Positions 47,201 through 55,751 of a DNA stretch of 64,000 nt are shown here, one piece after another. Origin of the DNA: Limnobacter thiooxidans. Its GTDB lineage: Bacteria; Pseudomonadota; Gammaproteobacteria; Burkholderiales; Burkholderiaceae_B. The DNA is taken from assembly GCF_036323495.1 (NCBI RefSeq), contig NZ_AP028947.1, positions 806,001 to 870,000 on the forward strand, read 5' to 3'. Numbering within the stretch: position 1 is the stretch's first letter; every line of letters begins with the position of its first letter. The position numbers and the translations under genes are program-made. A model generated the notes under the pieces. That model did not search any database. It saw nothing but the letters and a program-made list of their open reading frames with translations, and was not told where the DNA came from.

Positions 47201-47703
47201 GCAACAGTCCAGGAAGTGTGCCTGCTAATTTGAATGGCGATGGCATTCGTGTGGGTGTGGTTCAGGCCCGCTTCAACGAAGAAATTACCAATGGCCTGTG
47301 GGCAGCGTGTTGCAGCGAGTTGCTGCGTTTGGGAGTGCTCAACGAGGACATCCTCCACATTACTGTGCCCGGCGCGATGGAAATTCCAATTGCCTTGCAA
47401 CGCTTGGCCTTTTCCGGTGAATTTGACGCCTTGGTAGCCTTGGGTGCAGTGGTCAAGGGCGACACCTATCACTTTGAAATCGTGTGCGCAGAAAGCGCGC
47501 GTGGTATTTCCAGCGTTGCCTTGGCGCACGACGTGCCCGTGGTGAACATGGTTCTGACTACCTACACCGAAGACCAGGCCATCGAGCGCATTGAAGACAA
47601 AGGCGTTGATGCTGCCCGGGCAGCAGTTGAAATGGGCAATCTCATGATGACGCTCGATGACAACTTGCCTGGTGCAGACGATGAGGTCGAAGACGATGAG
47701 TGA
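47197..47703 (+). CDS. ribH: 6,7-dimethyl-8-ribityllumazine synthase
   Basis: Penultimate riboflavin step, 168 aa. VGVVQARFNEEITNGL, VPGAMEIPIALQRLA and ALGAVVKGDTYHFEIV (catalytic His in the last) are conserved. The acidic C-terminal tail (ADDEVEDDE) is unusual but short. Its last 8 bases overlap nusB. Confidence 0.95.
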   Translation: MSNSPGSVPANLNGDGIRVGVVQARFNEEITNGLWAACCSELLRLGVLNEDILHITVPGAMEIPIALQRLAFSGEFDALVALGAVVKGDTYHFEIVCAESARGISSVALAHDVPVVNMVLTTYTEDQAIERIEDKGVDAARAAVEMGNLMMTLDDNLPGADDEVEDDE

Positions 47704-48184
47704 AGTGGGTAAGCCTGATTCAGGAAAAAGACAGGGACACACTCGTAACGCGCGCCGCCGTTCGCGAGAATTGGCTGTACAGGGCTTGTACCAGTGGTTT
47801 CTCAATCCTAGTGAAGTGGGTGAAATTGATGCACACATTCGCGATGCGCCTGGTTTCGACAAGGCTGACCGTGAACACTACGAGTCGCTCTTGCATGGCT
47901 CCGTGCATCACCTTGAAAGTTTGATGCAACAAATTCAGCCTTTTGTTGACCGTCCATGGATCGATCTCAGCCCTGTTGAAAAAGCAGTGTTGGTGTTGGC
48001 CAGTCACGAAATGAACACCCATCCCGAGATTCCTTACCGGGTGGTAATCAACGAAGCTGTCGAACTCACCAAAACCTTTGGTGGTACCGACGCATTCAAG
48101 TTCGTCAACGGTGTATTGGACAAGGTGGCGGCACAAGCGCGCGACACGGAAATCAAGGCACAGTCCAACGTTCAGCCAGACTGA
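47696..48184 (+). CDS. nusB: Transcription antitermination protein NusB
   Basis: 162 aa all-helical protein that with NusE binds boxA RNA in rRNA operons. RNARRRSRELAVQGLYQWFLN and the C-terminal IPYRVVINEAVELTKTFGGTDAFKFVNGVLDKVA are diagnostic. The ATG at 47696 overlaps ribH by 8 bases; a longer frame would sit wholly inside ribH. Confidence 0.95.
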   Translation: MSEVGKPDSGKRQGHTRNARRRSRELAVQGLYQWFLNPSEVGEIDAHIRDAPGFDKADREHYESLLHGSVHHLESLMQQIQPFVDRPWIDLSPVEKAVLVLASHEMNTHPEIPYRVVINEAVELTKTFGGTDAFKFVNGVLDKVAAQARDTEIKAQSNVQPD

Positions 48185-48203
48185 GCACAATACAGGGAGA
48201 GGC

Positions 48204-49283
48204 GTGGAGTTCGACCTCATTCACCGACACTTTGCTACACCGTTTTCCGCCCTTGCCCAAGCAAACGGCGGAACGGTGATCGCGGGTATCGGTGACGACT
48301 GTGCCGCTTTGCGGCCCGCCGCCAATCATGTGTTGTACGTGTCTACTGACACCCTGGTTGAGTCAGTCCATTTCTTCACGACCGATGTTCCAGCGGTGGT
48401 TGGCTGGAAGTCCCTGGTGTCCAATTTGTCCGACCTTGCAGCCTGTGGTGCAAACCCCTTGGGGTTTACCTTGAACCTCAGCTTGCCTCATGTCGAGGAG
48501 GCTTGGTTGGCGAGCTTTTCAAGTGGACTTCTTGAAGCGGCCGCTCAGTACAACTGTCCATTGGTCGGCGGTGACACGACCTCGGCCGGTACTAATCTTC
48601 TCAAAACCATTTCCATTACAGTATTTGGCCAAGCCGTTGGTACTCACACGGGTTTTCACAGGTCGCTTGCACGCGCGGATGATGAGGTCTGGGTCAGTGG
48701 TACACCAGGCCTTGCCCGACTTGGACTTCTGCTGGAATACCAGTGCCGCGGACAGCTTGACCGGTGTTGCGAACCTTCCAGTCTGCAGCGCGTTGAAGCT
48801 TTGCTGGGCGTTTTGCCAGAGGCTTTGAAAAATTCCGCATGTCAGGCTCTGCAACGTCCATTGCCCCGACTTGAACTGGGGCAGCGACTCCACGGTGTGG
48901 CGCGTGCCTGCCTGGATTTGTCTGATGGCTTGAGTGGTGACTTGCTCCACATCACCAAAGCCAGCAACTTGCGTGCTGTTTTGTCACTGACTGCTTTGCA
49001 AGCCTTGTGGCTGAGGAAATGGCCTGAACTGTCGGAACATATCGATGCCGACAGTTTGTTGGAAACTCTGGTGTTCACTACCCTTGAGGGCGGCGATGAC
49101 TTTGAACTGTGCTGGACCTGCCCGTCAGGGCAACGCGCGGCAAAAGTCGCTGCGGGTGTAGCGCAAAGTTGCGTGGGCAAGCTGGAAGCTGGGGAGGGCG
49201 TCTGGCTGATGCAGCATCAAGACAGTGAACCCATCCGTTTGGAATCCCGATCGTATGTTCATTTCTCTCAAGGGCTGACGTGA
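48204..49283 (+). CDS. thiL: Thiamine-monophosphate kinase
   Basis: Makes thiamine diphosphate, the transketolase cofactor; 359 aa. EFDLIHRHFA at the start, IAGIGDDCAALRP, STDTLVESVHFF, SNLSDLAACGANPLGF, VGGDTTSAG and ACLDLSDGLSGDLLHI are family motifs. The GTG at 48204 is chosen because AGGGAGAGG precedes it and EFDLI is the conserved beginning; no ATG fits. Confidence 0.94.
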   Translation: MEFDLIHRHFATPFSALAQANGGTVIAGIGDDCAALRPAANHVLYVSTDTLVESVHFFTTDVPAVVGWKSLVSNLSDLAACGANPLGFTLNLSLPHVEEAWLASFSSGLLEAAAQYNCPLVGGDTTSAGTNLLKTISITVFGQAVGTHTGFHRSLARADDEVWVSGTPGLARLGLLLEYQCRGQLDRCCEPSSLQRVEALLGVLPEALKNSACQALQRPLPRLELGQRLHGVARACLDLSDGLSGDLLHITKASNLRAVLSLTALQALWLRKWPELSEHIDADSLLETLVFTTLEGGDDFELCWTCPSGQRAAKVAAGVAQSCVGKLEAGEGVWLMQHQDSEPIRLESRSYVHFSQGLT

Positions 49284-49786
49284 ATCCAGTCTTTCCCAAA
49301 CGCCCTACCTGGCGCTTTATGATGTCTCACCCTGCGCACCTGTTCGCGCTGGGCTTTGGCAGTGGCTTGGCCTGGTTCTTACCCGGTACATTCGGCACCC
49401 TGTTGGGTTGGTTGTTGTATGTGTGGATGGATCCCCATCTGCAGGATGCGCAATGGGCCTTGGTTATTCTTGGTGCCTTTGCTCTGGGTGCAGTGTGTTG
49501 CCAGATGACTGGCAAAGCGTTGGGGGTAATCGATCATGGTGGTATTGTCTGGGATGAAATTGTTGCAATCTGGGTGGTGTTGCTCGTCGCTTCGGCGCAG
49601 TTTCAAAGTCCGCTTGCCCAGTTGGGTTGTGTTCTCCTTTTCAGGTTTTTTGACATGGTCAAACCGCCGCCCATACGTTGGTTTGACCGTCACTGGAAAA
49701 ATGGGTTTGGTGTCATGTTTGATGACATCGTTGCAGCCTTCATGACGCTGTTAACTCTCGCCGTTTATACGCACTTCGTTCACTGA
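49280..49786 (+). CDS. pgpA: Phosphatidylglycerophosphatase A
   Basis: Inner-membrane phosphatase (168 aa) that forms phosphatidylglycerol. Motifs: GSGLAWFLPGTFGTLLGW, DHGGIVWDEIVAIWV, FRFFDMVKPPPIRWFD and GFGVMFDDIVAAFMT. Starts with GTG overlapping the thiL stop (GTGA). Adjacent to thiL and pncC as in other proteobacteria. Confidence 0.94.
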   Translation: MNPVFPKRPTWRFMMSHPAHLFALGFGSGLAWFLPGTFGTLLGWLLYVWMDPHLQDAQWALVILGAFALGAVCCQMTGKALGVIDHGGIVWDEIVAIWVVLLVASAQFQSPLAQLGCVLLFRFFDMVKPPPIRWFDRHWKNGFGVMFDDIVAAFMTLLTLAVYTHFVH

Positions 49787-49803
49787 TTTGACGGAGATCC
49801 TTT

Positions 49804-50301
49804 GTGAGTCATTCTATTAACCCCTTACTGATTCAAATCGCCGGCAGTTTTAATGCGGCTGGCGCGAAACTCGGCGTTGTGGAGTCCTGCACTGGTGGTG
49901 CCATCGGTGCGGCGCTAACCAGCATCGCCGGCTCCAGCGACTGGTTTGAGGGTGGCTTGATTACTTACTCGAACAGGGTCAAGAGCAAATCGGTTTATGT
50001 ACGTGAGTCCACACTGGATCAGCACGGCGCGGTCAGCGAAGAGTGTGTGAAGGAAATGGCCAATGGTGGCATGATCGCCCTGGGCGTTGATTGCTGCCTG
50101 TCCGTGTCCGGGATTGCCGGGCCCGGCGGTGGCTCGGTGGACAAGCCTGTGGGCACTGTGTGGTTTGGCTTGGCCGTCCGGCACCAGTCGATCGAGGCTT
50201 ATCACTTTGTATTTGCAGGCGACCGGGAATCCGTGCGCGCTCAGGCGGTACAAGAAGGGTTAACCATTCTATCGAATGTGTCACTCAAAAAGGCTGTATA
50301 G
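49804..50301 (+). CDS. pncC: Nicotinamide-nucleotide amidohydrolase (CinA C-terminal domain)
   Basis: Deamidates NMN to NaMN in pyridine-nucleotide recycling; 165 aa, the stand-alone CinA C-terminal domain. Motifs: LGVVESCTGGAIGAALTSIAG (catalytic Ser), EGGLITYSNRVK and SVSGIAGPGGGSVDKPVGTVWFG. GTG start. Its stop codon lies inside the LexA box of recA. Confidence 0.92.
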   Translation: MSHSINPLLIQIAGSFNAAGAKLGVVESCTGGAIGAALTSIAGSSDWFEGGLITYSNRVKSKSVYVRESTLDQHGAVSEECVKEMANGGMIALGVDCCLSVSGIAGPGGGSVDKPVGTVWFGLAVRHQSIEAYHFVFAGDRESVRAQAVQEGLTILSNVSLKKAV

Positions 50302-50309
50302 ATTTACAG
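50294..50309. promoter_or_regulatory. LexA (SOS) box of recA
   Basis: CTGTATAGATTTACAG fits the CTGT-N8-ACAG LexA consensus and stands 53 bases before the recA start codon, overlapping the pncC stop. A -35-like TTTACA at 50303-50308 falls within the box, so LexA binding would block the promoter. Confidence 0.88.
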
Positions 50310-50362
50310 TAAAAGTTGTGCAATAATCCGAACATCGAAACCCAATTTAGTTGAAGGCAACC

Positions 50363-51442
50363 ATGGAAGATCTCAGAACCAAGAACCAGTCCTCGGAAAA
50401 AGTGAAGGCATTGGCCGCCGCGCTTAGCCAGATTGAAAAGCAGTTTGGCAAAGGCAGCATCATGCGGTTCGGCGAAAACGAGGTTATCGATGACATTCAG
50501 TCTGTTTCAACTGGTTCCTTGGGGCTTGATGTAGCGCTTGGTATCGGCGGTTTACCCCGCGGCCGGGTTGTTGAGATTTATGGTCCTGAATCATCAGGCA
50601 AAACTACCCTCACTTTGCAGGTCATTGCGGAAATGCAGAAGCTGGGCGGTACCTGTGCCTTCATCGATGCCGAACATGCGCTTGACGTGCAATACGCTGC
50701 CAAGTTGGGCGTCAATCTGCCTGACCTGCTGATTTCCCAGCCCGATACGGGAGAGCAAGCACTAGAAATCGTGGACGCGCTGGTGCGTTCTGGATCTGTT
50801 GATCTGGTTGTCATCGACTCTGTTGCCGCATTGACACCCAAAGCGGAAATTGAAGGCGATATGGGCGATTCCTTGCCCGGTTTGCAGGCCCGCCTGATGA
50901 GCCAGGCACTGCGCAAATTGACGGCCAACATCAAGCGTACCAATTGCCTTGTGGTCTTTATTAACCAGATCCGCATGAAAATTGGCGTCATGTTTGGTAG
51001 TCCTGAAACCACCACAGGTGGTAACGCCCTGAAGTTTTACGCCTCAGTTCGTCTGGATATTCGACGGGTTGGTTCCATCAAAAAAGGGGACGAAGTCATT
51101 GGCAGTGAAACGCGGGTGAAGGTGGTCAAGAACAAGGTCAGTCCGCCATTCAAACAGGCCGAATTCGATATTCTGTATGGTCAGGGCACTTCCCGCGAGG
51201 GTGAGGTGGTGGATCTGGGTGTATTGCACGGTTTTGTCGACAAGGCGGGTGCCTGGTATTCCTACAACGGCGAGAAAATCGGGCAGGGTAAAGACAATGC
51301 TCGCGACTTCCTGAAGGCGAATCCGGCTATGTCTGCTGAAATCGAGAACAAGATTCGTGAAAAGCTTGGTGTTCGTCTCCTCGATGCAGCAGCTCAAGCG
51401 CCGGTGGCAAAAAAGAAGAATGAAGTCGAAGACAGCGAGTAA
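50363..51442 (+). CDS. recA: Recombinase RecA
   Basis: 359 aa. Walker [32 protein letters not shown] (Walker B), loop L1 [19 protein letters not shown] and loop L2 [20 protein letters not shown] use the ATG at 50363 ([10 protein letters not shown]), as family members start there; an upstream in-frame TTG adds four residues. SOS-controlled through the box upstream. recX overlaps the last 23 bases. Confidence 0.98.
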   Translation: MEDLRTKNQSSEKVKALAAALSQIEKQFGKGSIMRFGENEVIDDIQSVSTGSLGLDVALGIGGLPRGRVVEIYGPESSGKTTLTLQVIAEMQKLGGTCAFIDAEHALDVQYAAKLGVNLPDLLISQPDTGEQALEIVDALVRSGSVDLVVIDSVAALTPKAEIEGDMGDSLPGLQARLMSQALRKLTANIKRTNCLVVFINQIRMKIGVMFGSPETTTGGNALKFYASVRLDIRRVGSIKKGDEVIGSETRVKVVKNKVSPPFKQAEFDILYGQGTSREGEVVDLGVLHGFVDKAGAWYSYNGEKIGQGKDNARDFLKANPAMSAEIENKIREKLGVRLLDAAAQAPVAKKKNEVEDSE

Positions 51443-51980
51443 TTCAAGTTCCTCCGCAACCAAGGGCCCTAAAAAGCCTTTGGGTTCGGCCAAGTCAAAA
51501 GCGGTGTCATTGCTTGCCCGGCGCGAACACAGCCAATCTGAATTGCGAGCCAAGTTGTTGCAACGAGGCTATTCCACGGATGAAGTGGAGCAGGCCATTC
51601 AGTGGGCTAACTCCCACCAGTTTCAATCGGATGAACGTTTCAAGCTTAGTTTGTTCAGGCGGCGCGCGCCCACCTTCGGTGATCGTGCAATTTCCGCTGA
51701 ATTGGGGCAGCATGGTTTGGGTGATCTCAAATCAATGGAGCCGGCGCAAGAGAATGACATTCCTCTCGAATCTGAAGAAGACCGCGCTTACGACTGGATC
51801 AAGCGCCGACAACACGCGGGTTTGCAGCAACTTTTCGGTGAAGAGACCTGTTCCACCCCTCAAGATGAAATGGCACTGAAAGCGAAAGTATTTCGGGGTC
51901 TGTCGTCGCGTGGGTTTGAATTTGGCAACATCGATCGTGCGTGGCGTCGTATTTTAGCTGAGTTCAAATCCAATGCGTGA
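51420..51980 (+). CDS. recX: Regulatory protein RecX
   Basis: 186 aa all-helical modulator that caps RecA filaments. A Ser/Lys-rich N-terminus of about 30 residues precedes [41 protein letters not shown] and the C-terminal [22 protein letters not shown]. The ATG at 51420 overlaps recA, so it is coupled and likely shares the SOS promoter. Confidence 0.9.
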   Translation: MKSKTASNSSSSATKGPKKPLGSAKSKAVSLLARREHSQSELRAKLLQRGYSTDEVEQAIQWANSHQFQSDERFKLSLFRRRAPTFGDRAISAELGQHGLGDLKSMEPAQENDIPLESEEDRAYDWIKRRQHAGLQQLFGEETCSTPQDEMALKAKVFRGLSSRGFEFGNIDRAWRRILAEFKSNA

Positions 51981-52029
51981 TATTATCCTCCCCGGCTTAT
52001 GTGTTTCCATAGAAGTGATAGTCTAGTTT

Positions 52030-52046
52030 AATAACGAAGCGTTATT
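52030..52046. promoter_or_regulatory. Palindrome in the recX-sucC spacer
   Basis: AATAACG-AAG-CGTTATT, a perfect 7-3-7 inverted repeat about 50 bases after recX and 200 before sucC. It may be an operator for sucCD or a weak terminator hairpin for recX; no T-run follows. The rest of the 268-base spacer shows only AT/GC-mixed noncoding sequence. Confidence 0.35.
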
Positions 52047-52248
52047 CAACGACACAAGAAGCAAAGAAAGAGATGGATAAAACCCTTCACAGCATGCCCG
52101 TCATGCCTTGTCCTTGCCTCGGCTCTACGTCCGAGAACCCGCTTGCGCTGTCACGCGAAAAAAACACTCTCCACTTTACGATGTTGTCAGTTCAGCCGCC
52201 TTGTCGCGTCTAGCCGATTTGCATTAACTTTCCCAGCAAGGAATTCAA

Positions 52249-53415
52249 ATGAAGATTCACGAGTATCAAGGCAAGGAAATTCTGAAGAAATACGGCGTGG
52301 CTGTGCCCACCGGTTATCCCTGTTTTTCAGTCGATGAGGCTCTTGCAGCCGCTGAAAAACTGGGCGGACCGGTGTGGGTTGTGAAAGCCCAGATTCACGC
52401 GGGTGGCCGCGGCAAGGGCGGTGGCGTGAAAGTCGCCAAGAGCATGGACGATGTGAAAACTTATGCAGGCCAAATTCTGGGCATGCAGTTGATCACCCAC
52501 CAAACTTCAGCGGAAGGTCAGAAGGTAAGCCGTTTGCTGGTTGAGGAAGGTGCAGACATCAAGAAAGAATATTACCTGGGCATGGTTGTTGACCGCGTTA
52601 CGCAGCGTGTGTGTGTCATGGCCTCCAGCGAAGGTGGCATGGACATTGAAGAAGTGGCCGAGCACACCCCGGAATTGATTCACAAGGTGTACGTCGATCC
52701 GGTTGCCGGTCTGACTGATGCTGAAGCTGATGATCTGTCCACAAAAATTGGAATTCCTGCGGCTTCTGTTGCCAAAGCACGTGTGGCTTTGCAGGGGCTG
52801 TACAAGGCATTCTGGGAGACAGACGCCAGCCTGGCCGAAATCAACCCCCTTATTCTGACGGGTTCAGGCGACATCATTGCGCTGGACGCCAAGCTGAACT
52901 TTGATTCCAACGCACTGCACCGCCACCCCGAAATCGTGGCGCTGCGTGACCTCGATGAAGAAGACCCAGCAGAAATCGAAGCCAGCAAGTTTGATTTGAG
53001 CTACATCAGCCTGGACGGCAACATTGGTTGCCTGGTCAACGGTGCTGGCTTGGCCATGGCCACCATGGACACGATCAAGTTGTTTGGTGGCGAGCCTGCA
53101 AACTTCCTGGATGTTGGCGGTGGTGCAACCACCGAGAAAGTGACAGAAGCTTTCAAGATCATGTTGAAAAACCCCAACCTGAAAGCCATTCTGGTCAATA
53201 TCTTTGGCGGCATCATGCGTTGCGATGTGATCGCTGACGGTGTTGTGGCGGCGTCAAAGGCAGTGGGCTTGACTGTGCCGCTGGTTGTGCGCATGAAGGG
53301 CACCAACGAAGATTTGGGCAAGAAAATTCTTGCTGAATCCGGCTTGCCTATTATTGCTGCCAACACCATGGGTGAGGCCGCACAAAAAGTGGTGGCTGCG
53401 ACCCAGGGCGCTTAA
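52249..53415 (+). CDS. sucC: Succinyl-CoA ligase (ADP-forming) beta subunit
   Basis: TCA-cycle enzyme, 388 aa. [17 protein letters not shown] at the N-terminus, the ATP-grasp [24 protein letters not shown], and [18 protein letters not shown] / [16 protein letters not shown] in the CoA-ligase domain. AAGGAA precedes the ATG. Paired with sucD. Confidence 0.97.
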   Translation: MKIHEYQGKEILKKYGVAVPTGYPCFSVDEALAAAEKLGGPVWVVKAQIHAGGRGKGGGVKVAKSMDDVKTYAGQILGMQLITHQTSAEGQKVSRLLVEEGADIKKEYYLGMVVDRVTQRVCVMASSEGGMDIEEVAEHTPELIHKVYVDPVAGLTDAEADDLSTKIGIPAASVAKARVALQGLYKAFWETDASLAEINPLILTGSGDIIALDAKLNFDSNALHRHPEIVALRDLDEEDPAEIEASKFDLSYISLDGNIGCLVNGAGLAMATMDTIKLFGGEPANFLDVGGGATTEKVTEAFKIMLKNPNLKAILVNIFGGIMRCDVIADGVVAASKAVGLTVPLVVRMKGTNEDLGKKILAESGLPIIAANTMGEAAQKVVAATQGA

Positions 53416-53503
53416 GCCTTCGGTGCAGTGTATTTGACAGCCATCCAACACGATTGAAAGCAACCCCTGTTGAATGGGGTTGCCACTAAAAAGGATTTTG
53501 ACA

Positions 53504-54391
53504 ATGTCTATTCTGATTAACAAAGACACCAAGGTAATCACGCAGGGTATTACCGGGAAAACAGGCCAGTTTCACACACGCATGTGCCGTGAATACGCCA
53601 ACGGAAAAAACTGTTTCGTAGCGGGTGTGAACCCCAAGAAAGCTGGTGAGGACTTTGAAGGTGTGCCAATTTACGGCACCGTGGCCGACGCGAAAAAGCA
53701 GACAGGTGCCAACGCATCCGTTATTTATGTTCCACCTCCCTTCGCTGCTGCTGCAATCTGGGAAGCTGTGGAAGCAGACCTGGACCTCGTGATTTGTATC
53801 ACTGAAGGTATTCCAGTGCGCGACATGATGGAAGTGCGTGAGCGCATGCGTCGTGAAGGTCGTAAAACCATTCTGGTTGGCCCAAACTGCCCTGGTGTGA
53901 TCACTCCTGATGAAATCAAGATCGGCATCATGCCCGGTCACATTCACAAGAAAGGCCGCATCGGTGTGGTGTCCCGTTCAGGAACGCTGACCTATGAAGC
54001 CGTTGGTCAATTGACTGAATTGGGCCTGGGTCAGTCCACCGCTGTGGGCATTGGTGGTGACCCTGTGAATGGCTTGAAGCACATCGAAGTGATGCGCCTG
54101 TTCAACGAAGATCCTGACACGGACGCAGTGGTCATGATCGGCGAAATCGGTGGCAGCGACGAAGAAGAAGCCGCGTTGTGGGTCAAGGACAACATGAAGA
54201 AGCCGGTTGTGGGCTTCATCGCTGGTGTAACCGCACCTCCCGGAAAACGCATGGGCCATGCTGGTGCGATTATTTCTGGCGGCAAGGGCACTGCCCAGGA
54301 AAAACTGGCCATCATGGAAGAGTGCGGTATCACCGTCACCAAAGACCCATCCGTGATGGGTCAGTTGCTGAAGAAAGCCATCGGCGCCTGA
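53504..54391 (+). CDS. sucD: Succinyl-CoA ligase alpha subunit
   Basis: 295 aa. [25 protein letters not shown] is the CoA-binding start, then [13 protein letters not shown] block, [31 protein letters not shown] and the phospho-histidine motif [13 protein letters not shown] use the ATG at 53504 after AAAAGGA; the upstream in-frame extension lacks support. A strong terminator follows. Confidence 0.97.
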   Translation: MSILINKDTKVITQGITGKTGQFHTRMCREYANGKNCFVAGVNPKKAGEDFEGVPIYGTVADAKKQTGANASVIYVPPPFAAAAIWEAVEADLDLVICITEGIPVRDMMEVRERMRREGRKTILVGPNCPGVITPDEIKIGIMPGHIHKKGRIGVVSRSGTLTYEAVGQLTELGLGQSTAVGIGGDPVNGLKHIEVMRLFNEDPDTDAVVMIGEIGGSDEEEAALWVKDNMKKPVVGFIAGVTAPPGKRMGHAGAIISGGKGTAQEKLAIMEECGITVTKDPSVMGQLLKKAIGA

Positions 54392-54441
54392 TTTTCATTC
54401 GGTAGTTTACCCAGCCTGCTTCTGTAGGTCGGGCTAAAGAC

Positions 54442-54484
54442 AAACACCCCATTATTCACTCTGAATGGTGGGGTGTTTGTTTTT
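54442..54484 (+). terminator. Rho-independent terminator of sucCD
   Basis: Long stem AAACACCCCA..ATTC / GAAT..TGGGGTGTTT (one internal mismatch block) followed by GTTTTT. It separates sucD from the pilin gene. Confidence 0.88.
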
Positions 54485-54564
54485 AACTCCTGTGGGGGTT
54501 TTTCCTGCCCACCGAACATCGAAGAATGGGCATTCAACACCACTCCGATGTGAGGAATGCTCAA

Positions 54565-55098
54565 ATGAATACTCTGATGACGTTTAAACGGCCTAAAAAT
54601 GCCAAAGGTTTTACCTTGATTGAATTGATGATTGCCATTGCAATTGTGGGTGTGCTGGCGGCTATTGCTGTACCGGCATTTTCAAACTACTTGGCGCGCG
54701 CCCGAATTGCGGAAGCCATCAATTATGCACAAAGCTGCAAGACCGGTTACATGGAATACTATGCAACCAGTGGTACTTTGCCCACCAGCAACGACGAGGC
54801 CAACTGCCCCACCATCACCACTGACAATGTTCAAGCGGTTACCATCACCTCGGGCACAGGCGCGGCAGGTGCGCCGGCCATTCGGGTTCAATTGGTCAAC
54901 GCGGCCCCCTTGCCCAATGATGTTCGAAACCATGTGATCGTGATTCAACCGTTGGATCCGAGCAATGGCTTGGTGGACATCGGCGAGAGAATAGAAAACT
55001 GGCGCTGTTCGTTGACCACAACTGGCGGGGCCGCCGCAGCAGCCAATGTACGGGAATTCGTCCCCGCCATTTGCCGCAATTCTGTGGCAACAAGCTAA
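54565..55098 (+). CDS. Type IV pilin (major pilin-like)
   Basis: 177 aa prepilin. The leader MNTLMTFKRPKNAKG ends at the Gly of the PilD site, followed by FTLIELMIAIAIVGVLAAIA with Glu5 and the N-methylated Phe1, and a 30-residue hydrophobic helix. The globular part has four Cys; the last pair (WRC and ICR, about 25 residues apart) would form the C-terminal disulphide loop. GAGGA stands 8 bases before the ATG. No other pilus gene is adjacent, so assembly must use a machine encoded elsewhere. In related genomes a pilin gene lies at this site. Confidence 0.9.
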   Translation: MNTLMTFKRPKNAKGFTLIELMIAIAIVGVLAAIAVPAFSNYLARARIAEAINYAQSCKTGYMEYYATSGTLPTSNDEANCPTITTDNVQAVTITSGTGAAGAPAIRVQLVNAAPLPNDVRNHVIVIQPLDPSNGLVDIGERIENWRCSLTTTGGAAAAANVREFVPAICRNSVATS

Positions 55099-55572
55099 TT
55101 ACAGCGCATCAAAATCGCTTTTGCCACCGCGCTTCTCCAGCAAGCGCGTGTCACGCATCACCATGCCTTTGTCAATCGCTTTGAGCATGTCGTAAATGGT
55201 GAGAAGCCCTACCTGAACACCGGTCAGGGCTTCCATTTCCACCCCTGTTTTTCCAACTGTTTGCGCCGTGCAGGTGCAGCGCACTTCACAGGCCTCGTCA
55301 TCCAGCTCAAAATCAACTGCCAGTCGGGTCAAGGGCAGGGGGTGACACAATGGAATCAAATCAGAAGTGCGCTTCGCGCCTTGAATGGCCGCAATTCGAG
55401 CTACACCCAACACATCACCTTTCTTGCTGCTTCCTGCTTTCAAGACCGCGTAGGCTTGAGCACCCAGTTGAATCGTGCCGATGGCTACGGCCTTGCGTTC
55501 TGTTTCATTTTTGCCGCCCACATCCACCATGTGTGCATTGCCTTCCTGATCAAAATGTGTCAAACCGGTCAT
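55099..55572 (-). CDS. moaC: Cyclic pyranopterin monophosphate synthase
   Basis: Molybdenum cofactor step 1b; 157 aa. [25 protein letters not shown] in the start, [24 protein letters not shown], and [36 protein letters not shown] seven bases before the ATG at 55572 decides the start over an ATG seven codons upstream. Its stop abuts that of the pilin gene. Confidence 0.95.
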   Translation of the reverse strand: MTGLTHFDQEGNAHMVDVGGKNETERKAVAIGTIQLGAQAYAVLKAGSSKKGDVLGVARIAAIQGAKRTSDLIPLCHPLPLTRLAVDFELDDEACEVRCTCTAQTVGKTGVEMEALTGVQVGLLTIYDMLKAIDKGMVMRDTRLLEKRGGKSDFDAL

Positions 55573-55616
55573 ACTTTTACTCCATCCATGCATTCTTGTT
55601 AAGCTTATCGGTGGGA

Positions 55617-55658
55617 GTCACTTACCGAACGTCACTTACCGAACGTCATTTACCCAAC
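55617..55658. repeat. Three 14-bp direct repeats upstream of the M48 protease gene
   Basis: GTCACTTACCGAAC twice and GTCATTTACCCAAC once, head to tail, in the moaC/M48-protease divergent spacer. Spacing of 14 bases is unusual for an operator array but suits cooperative binding; function unknown. Confidence 0.75.
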
Positions 55659-55751
55659 TTTACTCAAGAATGCACCTGTGGTTCTTGAAGTTGGTTGAAC
55701 TTGTTTTTCATCGCGCTATCATACCTACACTACCACCGCAAAAAGCCCGAC

